From contig VXBA01001607.1 of the NCBI GenBank assembly GCA_013399895.1, forward strand, positions 276,047 to 340,046: a stretch of 64,000 bases of DNA, read 5' to 3'. The DNA is from Serilophus lunatus (lineage: Eukaryota; Chordata; Aves; Passeriformes; Eurylaimidae). Both the position numbers and the translations under genes were made by a program. The notes under the pieces were generated by a model. It saw only the letters and a program-made list of their open reading frames with translations, was not told where the DNA came from and made no database searches. Position 1 is the first letter of the stretch, and every line of letters begins with the position of its first letter. Shown one piece after another: positions 1 through 14,500 of the stretch.

Positions 1-3000
1 GGGCAGTTGAATGAGTGGATAAAGACATATCAGGGAGAGATGGACTTAAAATTGGGGTCTGTAGTTGGGACCTTGTGGGAGAGTCTGGCCTGGAAGGAGA
101 CAGAGATTCAAATGAAGCTGACTCTTCTAATTTCCGTCTCAGAGTTGGGCTTGGAGCTTCTTTAATGAAAGTTGACTGACGAACGAGAACAGGTCTCTCA
201 GATCTGTCAGATTCACTTCCACTCGATTTTGTGGATGACATTCTGGATAGGTCAGTCTTTTTGTTTGATCCACCAGTGCTGAGAGCTTGGTTTAACCCTT
301 TTGAAGCAGATTCACTTCGTGGAATGCTACTGGTACTCTTAGGTAAGGCAGTTTGCTTTGTAAGGTTTTGCTGGCTCATCTGCCTGCCCGGTGGTGTATA
401 TGACATTCTACCTGAACTCGAGGATTTTGTTGAAGCTGTGCTAGGAGATGATGTTCTTGGCAACTGTGACAGTTTGTTGGGAGGACTTATACCATTTCTT
501 CCTGGGGAAATTGAGTTTCGCCCAGGGGATTGCAGAGGCCTGCTTAGTGGCTGCTGTTGAGGTCTAGAAGGAGTGGAGTCTCTAGATCCTGATCTAGATG
601 GTCCTTTACTTGATCCACTCTGGTTCAATGCTGATGGCTGCCTAGTTACAGGAGCTGGCTCAGGTTTCACTGATGATTTGGCTCCTCTTGGAGAACTAGT
701 CAAACTTTGGCCTTCGCTAGGACTCTTGGAGTTCATGTTTTTGAGTGGGGGTCCTTTTTTGGAAACAGGACTAGTACTTGAAGAACTATTTCGAACTCCT
801 GGAATATGGATCATTGTTCTACCACGTGAAATTGAAGGCACACTTGTCTGTTGTGATTGCTTCAACTGGCTTGAAACTTCTGAATTGGAGCGAGCTTTTC
901 CTGTAATCATACTTTTATACACTTTCTTCCCTCCTTTGATTCCCCTACTTTCTGATTCTGCTTTTTTAGATTCCAGTGTACTTTTCTCTCCTGGCTTAAT
1001 AATTCTTGGACCTTTATTACTAGTGAAAGGTTTTTCTTCTTGGTCTGGGGTAAGATGAAATGGTGACCCTAGAGAAATACCAGATTTTAATGAAAGGATA
1101 GAATCAGAGTCTGATGAAGCTTGTCTAGAAAGTGATGCAGCAGCTGCAGCTTGATGCAAGCTACTAACTATAGAATTTGCACCTTCTTGTATAGCTTTCC
1201 AATCAAAGTTCTCAGAATCAGGTGAAAAACCATGTTCTGAATCTGGCCTCTGTATCTCTCTCAAATCCAGTGTCAAATCTTCTGCCAGTATACCACCTGT
1301 ATTTCTGGAATTATTTTTTTCACTTTCACTCTTCATTCTTGACGGTTTTTTCTTTTTAGGCATAGCAGAACTAATGCATTCCTGCAAAAGATCATCTTCT
1401 GAGTCAATGCTAAGAGAACTCAAAGAACTGTTTCTAGAGAAACATACAGGAGTATCTTCAACATGAAACGATTTAGGTGCATAACCAGAAGTCTGTGGTC
1501 TGTTGGATTCCATCTGTGAATCAGGAGCCTCGGTACGTTTTGCAGGTTCCCCTTCTTTGTTGTTGTTGTTTTCTTGATCGATATCACTGAGGGAGCTAAG
1601 AGAGGAATTGCGAGAGAAACAAACAGGTGTATTTTCAATAGCAAAATTTTGCATTTTCTCATCTGTAGCTGCTCCTCTGTCAGGAATATCTTTAGTTGAC
1701 TGAGAGAAGGTTTTAGGCTGGCTTCTGCCTGTTGGGTGTTTTTGACAAACTTGGGTCCTGTTACTTGGTTGCTGATTTGAAGACTGTTCTGGATTAGAGC
1801 AGTCTTTACTTTCCGTTTCCTTTGCTTCTTTTCCTTTTCTTAATTCTGCCTTCTCCCTTGAAAGGTCAACATCATCATCATCAAAATCTAAAGAACTTAG
1901 GGAATCATTTCTTGAAAAACAGTAAGGAGTTCCCTCAATAGGTGTGTAATGATGAGGGGAATCAAATGCAAAGCTTCCTCTTACACGCTCTTCATTATTT
2001 GGCAATTTGTCATGAAAGTCTCTTGAATTATTTTTAAGATTCTGTTTCTTTGCATCTCTGCTCTCTGCGTAGCTTCTTTCATTACTAACATTACTTTTAG
2101 GCTCTGTGCTTTTTCTTATGCGTGCTCTGTATTCATTATTTTGGGGAACAGGCTTTACTGGTGATGTTGGCTTCTTTTTCTCACCTTCTGGTTGGTTTTT
2201 ATTACTTAGAGATGAAGAAGCTTGTTGAATTTGATCCATTATCTTCTTCACTCTGAAAGGTTTGTGACTTTTTCCTTTTGGCATAGCTGAGTTAATGCAC
2301 TCAGCCAGAATATCACCCTCTTCTGTTTTGTCATCATCCAGGCCCGGGGGAGTCACAGTTGAGCTTTTTGCTCTCTGAGAGTCATCAGTACTTCTGCCTT
2401 CTGTAGGAATGGTGTCCCGCTTTTCAAATTCCCCTGACTGTGCTCCCACACCCACAGTGTCTACATTGGCCAACTCACTCGGGGGTGACTCTATTGTGAG
2501 ATCACTCAGAGATGTAGCTGTTGAAAAATTTATTGGTGTCCCCTCAACACAGTAAACCCGTGGCATGTCATCTCCTGGTGTAAAACTCACATGCTTTTGC
2601 GATTGCAATCTGCTTTGTGAAGGCAAAAGTTTGTAAACTGGCAACTGGCTGGGCTTTCTGGCTACAGGAGGAGGTATTTTTGGAGCAGATGCTTGAGAAG
2701 GCTTTTTGGCTTTGCGTGAAGACTTCGTTGGCATTGCAGAAATAATACAGGCTTCCAGTATTTCAATATCATCATCAGAATCATCCAGAATGTCTTTTTC
2801 TGCTTCAGCAGGCTTCTCTGCTTTCTTCTCTTCGCTATCCTTTGCATCATCTGACTGTTCAGGTTCTGTCTCATTTCCATGCTCATTTTCATGAACTGGA
2901 GGCATTATTCTTAACTCTGCATCTTTCTGTATGAATGGCTCATCAAGGCTCAGAGCACTCAGGCTGGAAGAGCAAGAAAACCCATCCGGTGTGCTTTCTG

Positions 3001-5531
3001 TGGCAAAATGTAATAGTGTATCAGCATCTGGCAAAACCTGAACTCGTTGAACAGCTGCATTTACAGCTGCCTGTCTAGGCCCAGGCTCTCTCTTTTCTGT
3101 ACTAGGTACTTTTCCCTTTGGCACCTCTCTTTTTACTTGAACCCCTTGAGTGGGTGGTGGTGTTTTACTTCTGCTTGGAGGCATCGTTTGTCCAGGGCTG
3201 TCTGGAAGGTCACTGGGACTTATAATACCACTTACTATTCCACTGCAAGGCTCACTTTGAACTGAACTGGCAATTGAACGGCTTTCAAAACTATCCAGGG
3301 AACTTACAGAAGTACACCTACTGAACATGAGTGGTGTTTCCTGTACATAATGTTCTGGCGGGCTTTTAGGAGTCTGTGCACCACTCTTTGAGGGAGATTT
3401 GGCACCTGAGGAAAATTCAACAGCTTTATGTCTAGAGGAATCAGAAGGAGACAAGCTAGATGTCTGAAGTCTACTGGATTTTGTTCTGATGTGCTGTGAT
3501 GTTGATGTGATTTCACTTACTGCACCTTCTGTAGATAGAGGCCCACTGTTTTCCTTTAGTTCTGAGATCTGTAATGTATTATTTGCATCTGTGCCACGTG
3601 TGGATTGATCACGTCCTATTTCATCTTCAGCTGATGACAAAGATGACAAAGAGCTACACCTTGAAAAACATATTGGGGTATCTTCCACGCAGTAAGTTTG
3701 TATAGTTTCTTGGTTAATAGAAGGAGTCTTACAGGAGGCAGTCTTCTGTGCATGACCACTTCTGCTCTGTGCAGAACTTGGGTGAAGCTGATTTTGTCTC
3801 TTTGAACCGCCTGAGGGGGTTGATGTGCTCCCACTGCTTGTGGAAATATGGTCAGTTTTAGTCAGTGGCACTGAAGAAGTCTTTGGAAAACTAAAAGATG
3901 GCTTCTGAGAAGAAGGTGTAACTTCTGTTGAATATTTTAAACTATAATCAATAGGCTGATCAACATGATGCTCCTCTTCATTGTACTTCATGCTATAATT
4001 GGTTGGTCTGTCTTCCTCTTCATGTTGCTCCTCCTCAGAGTAACGTTCACTATAGTTGGTTGGCTTGTCATCATCATAATCATCAACCTGGCACAGGGAC
4101 TGGTTTACCTTCTGATTCATTCCTAGAGTTGGGCCTACTCTGTTCTGATCTGAACCACTGGATCCTCTTGATCTAAAGGAAGAAACGCACTCCTGCTGTC
4201 CAAAAGGTGACTGGTATTTCATGTGTTTATCATCTCCACTTTCAGTGTATACGGGGTATGCTGCATTTTGGCTCCTTGACTGTCTTTGTTCATTTTGTTT
4301 CATTTCATCATCTATTACATGCTTAGGCCTTGCCCATCTTTCATTCTGAGAGGGACTTTGCCTTCCAGAATTTAACTGTTCATCTGAGTATTTAAGACTA
4401 TAATTAATGGGAGTATCTAGTTCTCCATCATTGTCATCCATATGGTTTGCGCTATGAATTTTGTGTGCCAAGTCAGCTGGATATTGACCATAACTACAAA
4501 ATTTGCTTTCATCATCTTCAGAGTAAGATTCAATAGAAGGTTTCATTTGGCCTCTTTTACCATAGCCATCACTGCTGCTGACACTATTTAAACTATCATT
4601 TGAAGCTCTTTTGTATTCCATTTTTGTATAAGGCACAGGACATGTCCTGTTTGAATTCTCAGATTTAGGAAAGTACGTATTTGAGTGTGTATGGGCCGTG
4701 GCTGATCTCCTCGAGGCATTTCTGTCTTCTGTCAAACTGTGCATTTCAGAAGTGGAACCAGAGCTTCTGTCTTCCTGTGGAATGTGCATGCTTGTTACTT
4801 CTTCCATAACTTTGGCAATCTGAGCTGCAGCAGTAGAAATCTGCATTCCTATTCTCTTAGAGGAGTTCCCAGTATTCTCTGCAGCTGGATGATAGGTATT
4901 TAAACCTACCGTTCGATCCCTATCGACACTTCTGTCTTTCTCAGATCGAGAATTTTCTGTGTTTCCTCTACTGGAAGAGGAGGAGCCAGGTAATACTGTA
5001 GTATTTACATATGGTGAAAGCACAGTCATGTTACCAGCATTAAAACTCTCTGATCTGCATATACCATCATCGTGGCGACTGCCGTCCAGGACATACTCAC
5101 TGTATATATTTTGCTTATGTCTCTGTTTATTACGGTGAGAAGCTTTCGGGCTTAAATTGTCAATGTTGTCAAAAGTCTCTGACAAATGCTGAGCATCTAA
5201 TTCTGCTTCCAGTGCCTTTTGTTTTCTGACATGAAGAGATGGCAAACTTGATCCTGGGGACATAATGTTGGCATCCTTGTATTTGGCTGGCCTGTTTGCC
5301 ATAAGGTTTCTTAGAGCTGCGGCACTACCCATGGCTATCATTTTGTGTTTTGAGTGAATGAGATTTTTCAGCATGCTGACGGCTCCCATGTCCCACAGCG
5401 CCTCCTGATCCTTTGCATTTCGTGCAGAAAGATTCCACAGGGTCCCACATGCATTACTAACTATTGTCAAACTGTGTGACTTCAAGTGTTGTAACAAGGT
5501 TTGTAAGCAGCTGTTCTCCCGCAAGATTTGC
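1..5531 (-). CDS. APC: APC coding exon 15 (giant last exon, 3' part outside window)
   Basis: The exon starts at acceptor AAAACCAG|GCAAATC and opens with RQILRENSCLQTLLQHLKSH. It stays open for 5531 nt to the window edge, about 1843 codons (653 to about 2496). Contents in order: last armadillo repeats (to about 5190); linker; one 15-aa repeat (4378-4417); three more (3932-4069); seven 20-aa beta-catenin repeats; three SAMP Axin-binding motifs; a Ser/Pro/basic region (about 290-890). Numbering runs only a few residues ahead of human by codon 1266, so small indels are few. A single uninterrupted exon this long is the hallmark of vertebrate APC. The stop codon, 3' UTR and C-terminal EB1 and PDZ-binding motifs are not in the window. 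Confidence 0.98.
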
Positions 5532-8500
5532 CTGGTTTTAAGTAATTGAAAACAAACATCCGTAAGTGGCATTTCAAAAGGATAAGAGACAAAGCAAAAC
5601 AAAACCCTATTATTCTAGAGGCAAATCTTGCTCTTATATAAAGGATAATCATGAATTCTCCAGTGCAAATTTATCTTGTATTTCCGCTAGCTTTCATCTG
5701 AATACTTACCAAATCCTATTACAAACATGAATAGTTAGCTTTTAGTAGAGTTCATCATTAACAAGGAGCAGTTATTAATCTGTTTGCATACTCCTGTTAT
5801 GTAAGTGGAATACCTGCCTTATCGAATGTATTAAAAATTAACTGTGCTTCATCACTAAATACATGCATTCATATTAAGGATCAGTCATAGAAACTGTCTA
5901 TTAAATATACATGTGAAGCCACTAAAGAGTATACCTACCTATGGTCCTCATTAGTAGCAATTAGGCTAGAAACGTTTCTCAGTATTCCTCCCCCACTTTC
6001 TATGATGGCTAAAGTGTTTGTTTGGCTCCGGTACGTCAGTGTGCCGACCAGAAATGCAAGAGCACCATCAACAGCACATATATCAGCTTTGTTCCCAGTG
6101 CAGTGTGCTGACAGATTCCATAAGGCACTCAGAACACTTTTCAGGGTGGATTCCTAGGAAAACAGCAAAATGACAGGAATGAGAGAAGTTTTCAGCTGTT
6201 GCCCACAAACTCTTAGAAACACATTATATTAGCTTCAAGGAGCTATGTGTGTTCCAATTTCTACTTTTGGGGGAGGGGGAGTGTAAATGGAGGCAGTAGT
6301 GCACATTTAACTGGATTTGTTCACTTCTCTCCTTCCTTCAGCTGCAGATTTGGTGTTGTCAGAGGCTCCAGAAATGTGTGCCACAACTCATCTTTGCGGT
6401 CACAATGACAGAAATAGCAGGAGGACTAGATGGTAGGACTCTGGGATTGAATGTAATCCCTTCTAGACATGAAAAATCTATCCAGAAAATTACAGAAGCA
6501 GTAGTTATCTGTTCTGCAACTAAAATGAGGTTTTATTAAATGGCAACATTCTAAAAAAGGCCATTTCAATAGCACAGCTCATGAAACTGAAAAGCAAAAG
6601 TTGTCAACTCTCACAAATAAAATTAAATCAATACTAGTAGTTTTGAGGTGCCATCACTATATTGTGGTCTGCTGCTACGTTACATCAAGTCAACTCTTCT
6701 TCAAAGCAAGTTACCTGGACCACATCAAATGTCTGACCATTCGCTTTTACCAAAAAAGGACAGCATTTGTGTTTTGTGTAAAATAAATGCAATCTCTTGA
6801 AAATTTATCTTAATCACTTATAGAGAATACCTTCTTAACTTCTAAAGCACATTCCATCAATGCTTTCACACTTCCAACTTCTCTTAGAGTCTTTTTACTG
6901 TTCACATCAGCCCGCCAGGATAAATTCCTCAACACGCTTGCAATGACCTGTAAAACGTGCAAGAAAAATAATGCATCTCAAGATAGCTACTTCTTTAGCA
7001 GGTTATCAGACTTTCCTCCTGGATTTCTCAAATGCTGTGATTAATTGTGTTCATGTTCATCTATTGAAGTAAAATTTGCCAAAACCTGCTCTTTGTTGTG
7101 TTGCCTGCTAGACTGTTCTAACATTTCAGTATGAAGTTTGATCAAAGGTAATGGCTTTCGTGTGTAGGTACCAAAACCAAAGCTTTGAAACCAAGCTCCC
7201 TGTTTCCCACACTGGCAGAAAATTAGGCCAAAAAATTCAGATTTGTTCTCTACTCTTAAGTCTGTACTAGAGTTATTTAATCTGAAGGGAGATTTATGTA
7301 ATATATTTCTCAGCTTTTCTAAAGCTTGTAAAATAGAACAATAACACTTGCCAGTATCTCAGATGGTGTCATTACTTTGATTAATGTTTGTAAAGCTCTT
7401 TAAAGTCTTTTTAAAATACACTGTGTCTTTAGAAGCAGAACACAATCTGCTGCTTTTGGACAGAGGGAGGTCAGTCCAGAAGTCCTGGCCTAAGCACATG
7501 GGATGCTTTGTGGGATCCAAGGGAAGAGCATTCTAGAATTGAAGACTTATTATGGGATAGTGGTTCCAAAGGCAGGAAAACGGATGGATTGATTTGGGGA
7601 GGCACAAGCATGGGAAAACATAGAGGACAGAAAGATACAGATGCAGTGAACAGCTGATGGGCTCACACACTTGTATGGCCATGACTTGTGACTGATTCTA
7701 CCAGTACAGGTAGCCCCATATTCTCGTTAAATCTCATTTGTAACTTGTCCTGAGTGAAGGGCTTCCTGCTCTGTGTGTGTGTATGTGGGCTCTACATGCC
7801 AGTGGCTGGAGACAAACCATGGGCGAGAGGCCCATGTTTCTGTGCCTTCCTTTTCACGAATACTAAATACCTGTCCTAACACCACATTAGAGAATTTATT
7901 GTAATTCTAGCATTTTTCTCAATTTGAACTAGCCAGCTCCTCCCACAGTGGTGAGAATTTTTGCTACCACTGCTTAAAGTCACTGTTTAAAGTCAATTTC
8001 ACTTAATATTGTTCTTTTTATCTGATGACTCACTCAGACTGCAAGAAAAACAAGGGTTTCCTTTCAAAGAGCTGTTCCAGTTTGTTTACTGCATGCATTA
8101 ATTAAAGTTGACTATAATTTAATATTTAATAATTTTTAACCTGTTCCATACCAATGAAGAACAGTTCTGCTCACTCAGATCTCAGGATCTTCTTAAGCAT
8201 TTCCTAAAGACTTTATTTTCTTTACACAGCAGGAGCCATTAGAACAGATACTCAGATGTCACACTGAATACTTTAGGATCTCTCAAACTTACCTTTACAA
8301 GTGGACTTCCACTAACAGATCAGGGTCATAAAAGTAAGTTTTATAACCTATGTGTTATGATAAAAAACAAACAAACAAACAAACAAAAAACCCCAGGACA
8401 TGACCCCAACAGATAAGAATTTTCACAAGAAGAATGTACTTCATAATTACTGAAATGAGTACAGGTAGAAACTTCGTATCAAAGTTGAGGCAGACAAGAC

Positions 8501-11500
8501 AATAAAAGAAATGTTTAATCTCAAAAGAACATTACCTGCTGCAAGTCTTCACTTTCAGATTTCAGCTGGGCTACAAGAGCTCTCATGCAGCCCTTCATGG
8601 AACATAACGTAGCCTGATAGGAATCAGATAAAAAGAAAGTGAACAGTATTAAATGGCAGGTTAGGTGGCTTGTTTCTCTACCATATTTTGATATTCTAAG
8701 CAAATTATATCTGAAATTCAATAAAAGCTTACTAAAATATGCTGCCAACAATAAAGGTTTGTTCATGACAAGTAAAGATCGTAACTAACAGTTTCTATAA
8801 GTAAGTGGTAAAACTGTGCTAAATTCTTTTATCTTTTTTACAACAGGTCTAGGACATGATCTGTACCTTTACTAGCTTAGAACCACACCTTACCATGCAC
8901 CAGGTAAAAACCCCTGTGAGCTACCAAAGTGTTGCTACCTATTGCCTAGTATTGCCATCTATTTGTTTGGAAATAAACATACTTTGGAAAAAATATGAAT
9001 ATTTAAAACTGACAAAAATACAACATTTCTGACATCTGAAGAATGGCTTTTTAAGAATTTCTAGCAACTCAAAAGCTGCAAGGCTTGGAAATAATTTCTG
9101 ACAATGAGCAATTAAAAATGATTCAAACCCAAAGTATGTGTCTGAAATGTACTACTCATGAGATGGACAATGTGCACTTACAACTTGGAGCAGTTCAGTT
9201 TACACTATAAACACAGTAATCTGTAGTGGCTACTGACTGGATGATGTAAAAAGCCAGTATTTTGTGAAGCAATTTGTTTGCAGCAAGGATTTAGGCTTCA
9301 CTTTTGTCTAGAACTTGGAACAAAACCCACATTCTCTGAAGCTTGTTATTTCCATTCACTCCTGAAATATCTTCCCTCTAAAGCAGAAAGGTAAGTCTTC
9401 TCAGTATAAAGTTATTTTAAGATCCATAGCTTGACAAAATCTAGGGCAAGCATTTATTGGTTATTTCTATCTTCTGAAAGAAAGGTTCTTGTCAGAAACT
9501 GGGGAATCAGTTTTCTCTTACAATTGAAGGGAAGCCCAATATGAGCCAGGTATGCTCCAAGGCTCCAGCTTGAAGAGGTTTGAAATTAATTAGAAATAGT
9601 ATTGTTAATTTGACATAATTAGCAGTTATAGTCCAACATCCTCAGAAAATATCAGCTGCTATGTAATCATATGAACCTAGTGCTCATAAAAAAAAAATAA
9701 AATCAAGCCAATAGACAAAATCCTTCCTATCAGTGACAAATTAAAAGCAATTTAATTTGAGAGCCAATACTACACTTGCGTGATTCCACATTCAGTTTGT
9801 GGTGCTGTCAGGAACAGGATGGGTATTTTTAATTTCTGCCTTGAGCTCAAACTCAGTATCCTATCCCAGAGATTTATGACCTGTGCTGAGAACACAGGAG
9901 TGAACTGAAATTACTGCATGTTGACAATTCTGCCCTTACCTTGTTTGCCACATCTCCAAAAGTCAAGTTTGTCAGAGCCATTCCAGCATACCTTCTTAAG
10001 GTAACACTATAGTGATCGTTTGTCAGTCCATACATTTCACAATCCACTTGCAACAGTTCAGCAATGGCCTGCAAACCTCCTTTAAAAAATGAACAAAACC
10101 AAACCCATTCATACTCTAGTATTGTAATTACAGTATATACATAGCAAGGAGCACACAGTATTTTTATGTAAAGACTAAACCCCAAATATCTGAAAACCAC
10201 AATGCTGAGAAAGGTATATAAATTGTTAAATCCTATGTCTATATCTTGAATCCTGTGCTTAACAGCAGCTGAAAGGTAAGACAGCATGACATTGAGATTT
10301 CAGGGGAAAATGAAAACAGGGAATTACAAGAAGTAAGAAGCACACTCATCTTTTAATTCCACACAGCCAAAATCCTGATGGACTTGTACCAGTTACATAA
10401 AAGCCCATTTGGTAAATCTGAAAAATTATTTTCTGTGAAAAATTCATACAATATTTTCAGTGATAATGAAATGTGGCAATGCAAATAGCATGCAGAGAAT
10501 TTACTGAGCATGAACTAAAAAAATTCAGGCTGTCATGTAGGATCTGGTGCAGGACAAAAAAAAAAAATTGTACCAAAAAACCTCCTACCCTAGGAAGTAG
10601 TCTCTCCACTGTAAGTCCAATACTTCTAAAATTGCAAGTATTTCCATAATAATACTACTCGTTCAAAATTCCTAATTAATTCCAGAAAAAACAGCAACAG
10701 ACATAGTAATTTATCCACTGGGAAATGGTGTGGTTAATGTAAACTGCATTCATCACTTACAGGGCAACAACTGACACAAATGAACTGATGATGTGTTTAA
10801 ACGAATAGAGGAAAAAAAGCCATGTATCCAGTGAGGGACACAAGGAGTGTGAGAGTTTCCAAGAAGCTTCTCAAAGGAAGTCAGAGAAATACATCTGTTC
10901 TTACCAAGCTCATTCATTGCATGCCTGTGTTCTTCATCAAATGAAAGTTTCATCAGAACACACACTGCTGGACAAATCTGATGATCCACTGGAGCAGGCA
11001 CTGATGCAGAAATAGGCAACAATTAGTATATCTGAGGTGATTTTGTCCAGATAGTAAGTTTTCTAAGGCAAATCTAGTCTCCAAAATACATCAAATGCAG
11101 TTTTGTCCAGGGTTTTTATCTTCCCAGGAATCCATGAACGGACAACTATTTAGGGATGTTACTAAAAAGTGTATACTATAAATATATTTGATGCTGAAAA
11201 AGAAATCAGGGAGAATCCTGAGCTACATGTTGAGTAAGAACTATGACTTGCAGTACAAAAATATTACTTTATTGTACTTAAGAACTAATAATCTTTGTGA
11301 AACAAATCAATATGGTTAGGTATTCTGGTGGCATTAAATAATATACTGCCTAATGTGAGGCTGTTTCTTTGGGTGTTATGTCCTTATGAATGGTTAATTC
11401 AATACTTTATTTCATAACCTAGAGGTTTTTAAGTTCACACTTTTGAGAGATAGATTCTGGATAATGCAGAAATGGTAGAGATACATCTTGTTCAGAGTCT

Positions 11501-14500
11501 CACTCCTACTGAACTGTTCTTGTGGTGAACTCCAACATCCAGGAGGCAGCCCCTGATTTCAGCAGTACATCTGCCAGGGACATCTAGGGGGCATTCTGTA
11601 AATGTCCTCAATTCAGAGAAGCAGCTAAGCAATCCTGAAGGTTAAATCTCTTCTTATTAACTGTTCCCTGAGAAAAATCCTATTGTTTTATACTCTCATG
11701 TCTTTTGTATTGTAAGAACAAAAAAATTCTTTACATGTAATATTATAAATAACAGTTGACATGATACTGGATAGATTGAGATGATTTAATTTGTGCTCTG
11801 TGGCCCTCTCCCAAATAGAACATGCTATCTCTCCTGAATATATCTGCATGAAAAGCAATTTGGGATTCTGTGAGTACATATTCAAAATTAATTTACAGAT
11901 TACAAATATAAACCACTAGAATTACTCTCTGGAAAGCACACCATGATTTAATTAATAAGTTTGTAAATAGGGTTGTCATACCTGTAATACCTACTATTTC
12001 CAAACAGTAACCCAACTTAAAAAAAATACACACATCTTAGAAAATTTGCATACGTTCAACAAGGAGTCAGATTAAAGCTGTACTTTCTGTAACTTCCTTC
12101 TTTTCAATATATCCTTGAAACATTTTCATACGTCTTACAGAACCTACTTGGGTTTTTGTCTTGGTCCATGCCTTGTTCATGTGCTTCCTGCCATTCCCAA
12201 CACGTTTCACAGTAAGCACGGATCTGCTCCAAAAGATGGAGCACACGGATTTCCCGTCTGCCTCGCTTATCATCAGGCTGGGAGTGAATGATGTTATGCA
12301 GTGCAGCGCTGGCTCTGGCACGGGCCTCTTTACTACCACGAGAGTTTCCTAACAAGACAGAGTCCTTATCGTTGCCATGTAAAAGCTGGATGAGGAGAGG
12401 AAGACATCCAGACTGACGCATGGCTATGCAGCTGTCTTGGGAGCTAGACATTGCTAGCAATGTTCTTGACATGTCATCTTTATCATGAGTACCAAGCATT
12501 GATAACAATGAATACACCATTTCCACCTGCAGGTCAAATGATTTTAAAAATACAGTTACGTTTTAAAAACACACATTAAATTAAAATGAAATCTGAATGG
12601 TACATATGAGCAAAAAAACCTCCTTATTTAATGGCGCAAAAATTTGTGCTATTCAGAAATAATCAAATACTACTGCTACATTCAGCATGAATTTCACCTA
12701 GTGGTTAAATGGCTGGAAGTTGGTGGTAGCTGTGTGTAACTGTAATTAGCTACAAGACCAATAGCAAAGACTTCAAGATTTCCATTGTACAAAAAAATTA
12801 AACAAACATGCTAATGAAAGTGTTTCAGTTTGGGAAAACCAAAATGTCTTTACAGTTCAATCTGTTTTTTTAAAAAACCCTCTATGTTCTGTATGAATCA
12901 CATTTCATTATAAAGACGTTTTTCTGTGAAAAAATATGCTAAGTAATATTAAACATAATTATTCTAGACAAAGGATAAGAATTATTACACCAATTTTTAG
13001 GTTACCATTGTGCTAAAATATCTGGCATCCATGTATTTTAAAGTTTTCCTTTAAAATACTTCAAATTAACGGGTTATGATGACTGACATATGGACCACAT
13101 TATTTAGAGCAAGTGCAAAACTAGAGAGTATTATTACTACAGGGATAAAACCAGTAAAGCAAAAGAAATGCTTATTAATGTATATAAAATACCGAGTGTG
13201 AAATTGTATCAAGCCATGAAAACTCAGCAATACTCATTTGACTTGGAGTAACCAAATTTCTTATTAAAACATCAATTGTTGAGCGATTCCCTTGACTGTC
13301 ATGTAATTATGTGGCACTATTTGGTTTGTATTCCCACTCTTCAGTAACAGCTTTTGATCAAGAAATGCATTCGATGCTTCTAGTCAATTTTTAGTAGAAC
13401 AACAGGAGGTATATGATATTAGATGCTACTTAGAAACTCCAAACTCCTGAAGCCAGGATAAACAGGAACATTCACAGTCAATAAAGAAACATAAAGAAAC
13501 TATCAAAGGGAATTGTAAAGCTGCAGCATGTGTGCTCTTTTGGAATAAACTAACTTAGGAAGAAATGAGATTTTGGACTCATTCAAATTCAGCAAAGTTT
13601 TCTACTAGTAACTAGATATTTGCACTGCTCACCCTACCAGTAAAATGAATGATCTTATTTGGCATATTCAGTGACAATTCAAATGTGCTTGGAAATGAGT
13701 ACGCATCCTCGTTTATAAAAAAAATTAATAGCAGCAGGTACACTAAACAATAGATCTGGTAATATGTACTTCTCTAAATACTATACAGTATTTATATTAT
13801 ATTTATATTTATACAGGCAGTAGAAATCTTAGAATCTGTGAAACTGCAGATCACATGCAAACCCCACTGAAACAGGAGCCAATTTTCTGACAGTCTAGCA
13901 TCCCAGTTTGGAGATCCTGTTTTCCTGGTCTGGGAAAAATCAAATACAGCATTAAAACAATCCGATTTGATCCTTAAAGGAGAGTGGATTTAATATCTGC
14001 TTTATGCATATCTCTTGGCAGATATTTCAACTGGTAGCTATAATTCAGTGTTTTTGGAAGCTAAAGTTTTTCCCAGAGAATAAAGCTGAAGAAGCCACCG
14101 GAACCAGGCCTCCAGGTTGCAGTGCACATATTACAGGAAAAACTAAAATGAAAAATAAAAATTCTGTTTGTCTGTATATACACACAGAGACTCATCTCTT
14201 TCTGCATCTGTAAGCACATTCCTCCATCTAGAATCTCTACCACTTTCCCTTCTTCTCAGGCATTAATATTGAGCATTTCCTACCCCAAGCACATTCTGTT
14301 CAACCTGTTTCTTTGCCTGTATCCTTCCACACTCAATCCCATTCCCTGCCTTCTGGGCTTTCCATTGTTTGCAGCTCTGGGGAGTTCTACAGTTCTGCAG
14401 TGAAAAGTCACAGACTGACAGATGAGCTGATGTCACCTCCATCTGGGATGTGCAGAACTGAAATTACATTATAATGCTGCTTTGAGGCCCAAAGTAATTA

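Noticed and set aside
1..200. APC stop codon, EB1-binding site and PDZ ligand, or the neighbouring gene SRP19
   Set aside because: The frame is still open at position 1 around codon 2496, so the C-terminus and any downstream gene lie outside the window.
231..1058. Plus-strand ORFs of 109 and 161 codons (231-560, 573-1058)
   Set aside because: They lie antisense to APC exon 15, whose Ser/Pro-rich minus-strand frame is clearly the real one. The hydrophobic, Leu/Pro-rich translation is the usual shadow of Ser/Lys-rich coding sequence.
1420..3834. Minus-strand ORFs inside exon 15 in another frame (e.g. 2662-2892, 3616-3834)
   Set aside because: Out-of-frame shadows. All start in the wrong frame relative to the continuous APC frame.
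8880..8910. Donor-like ATG|GTAAGG in intron 11 or 12 surroundings
   Set aside because: No acceptor with an AG and pyrimidine tract at a sensible distance upstream.
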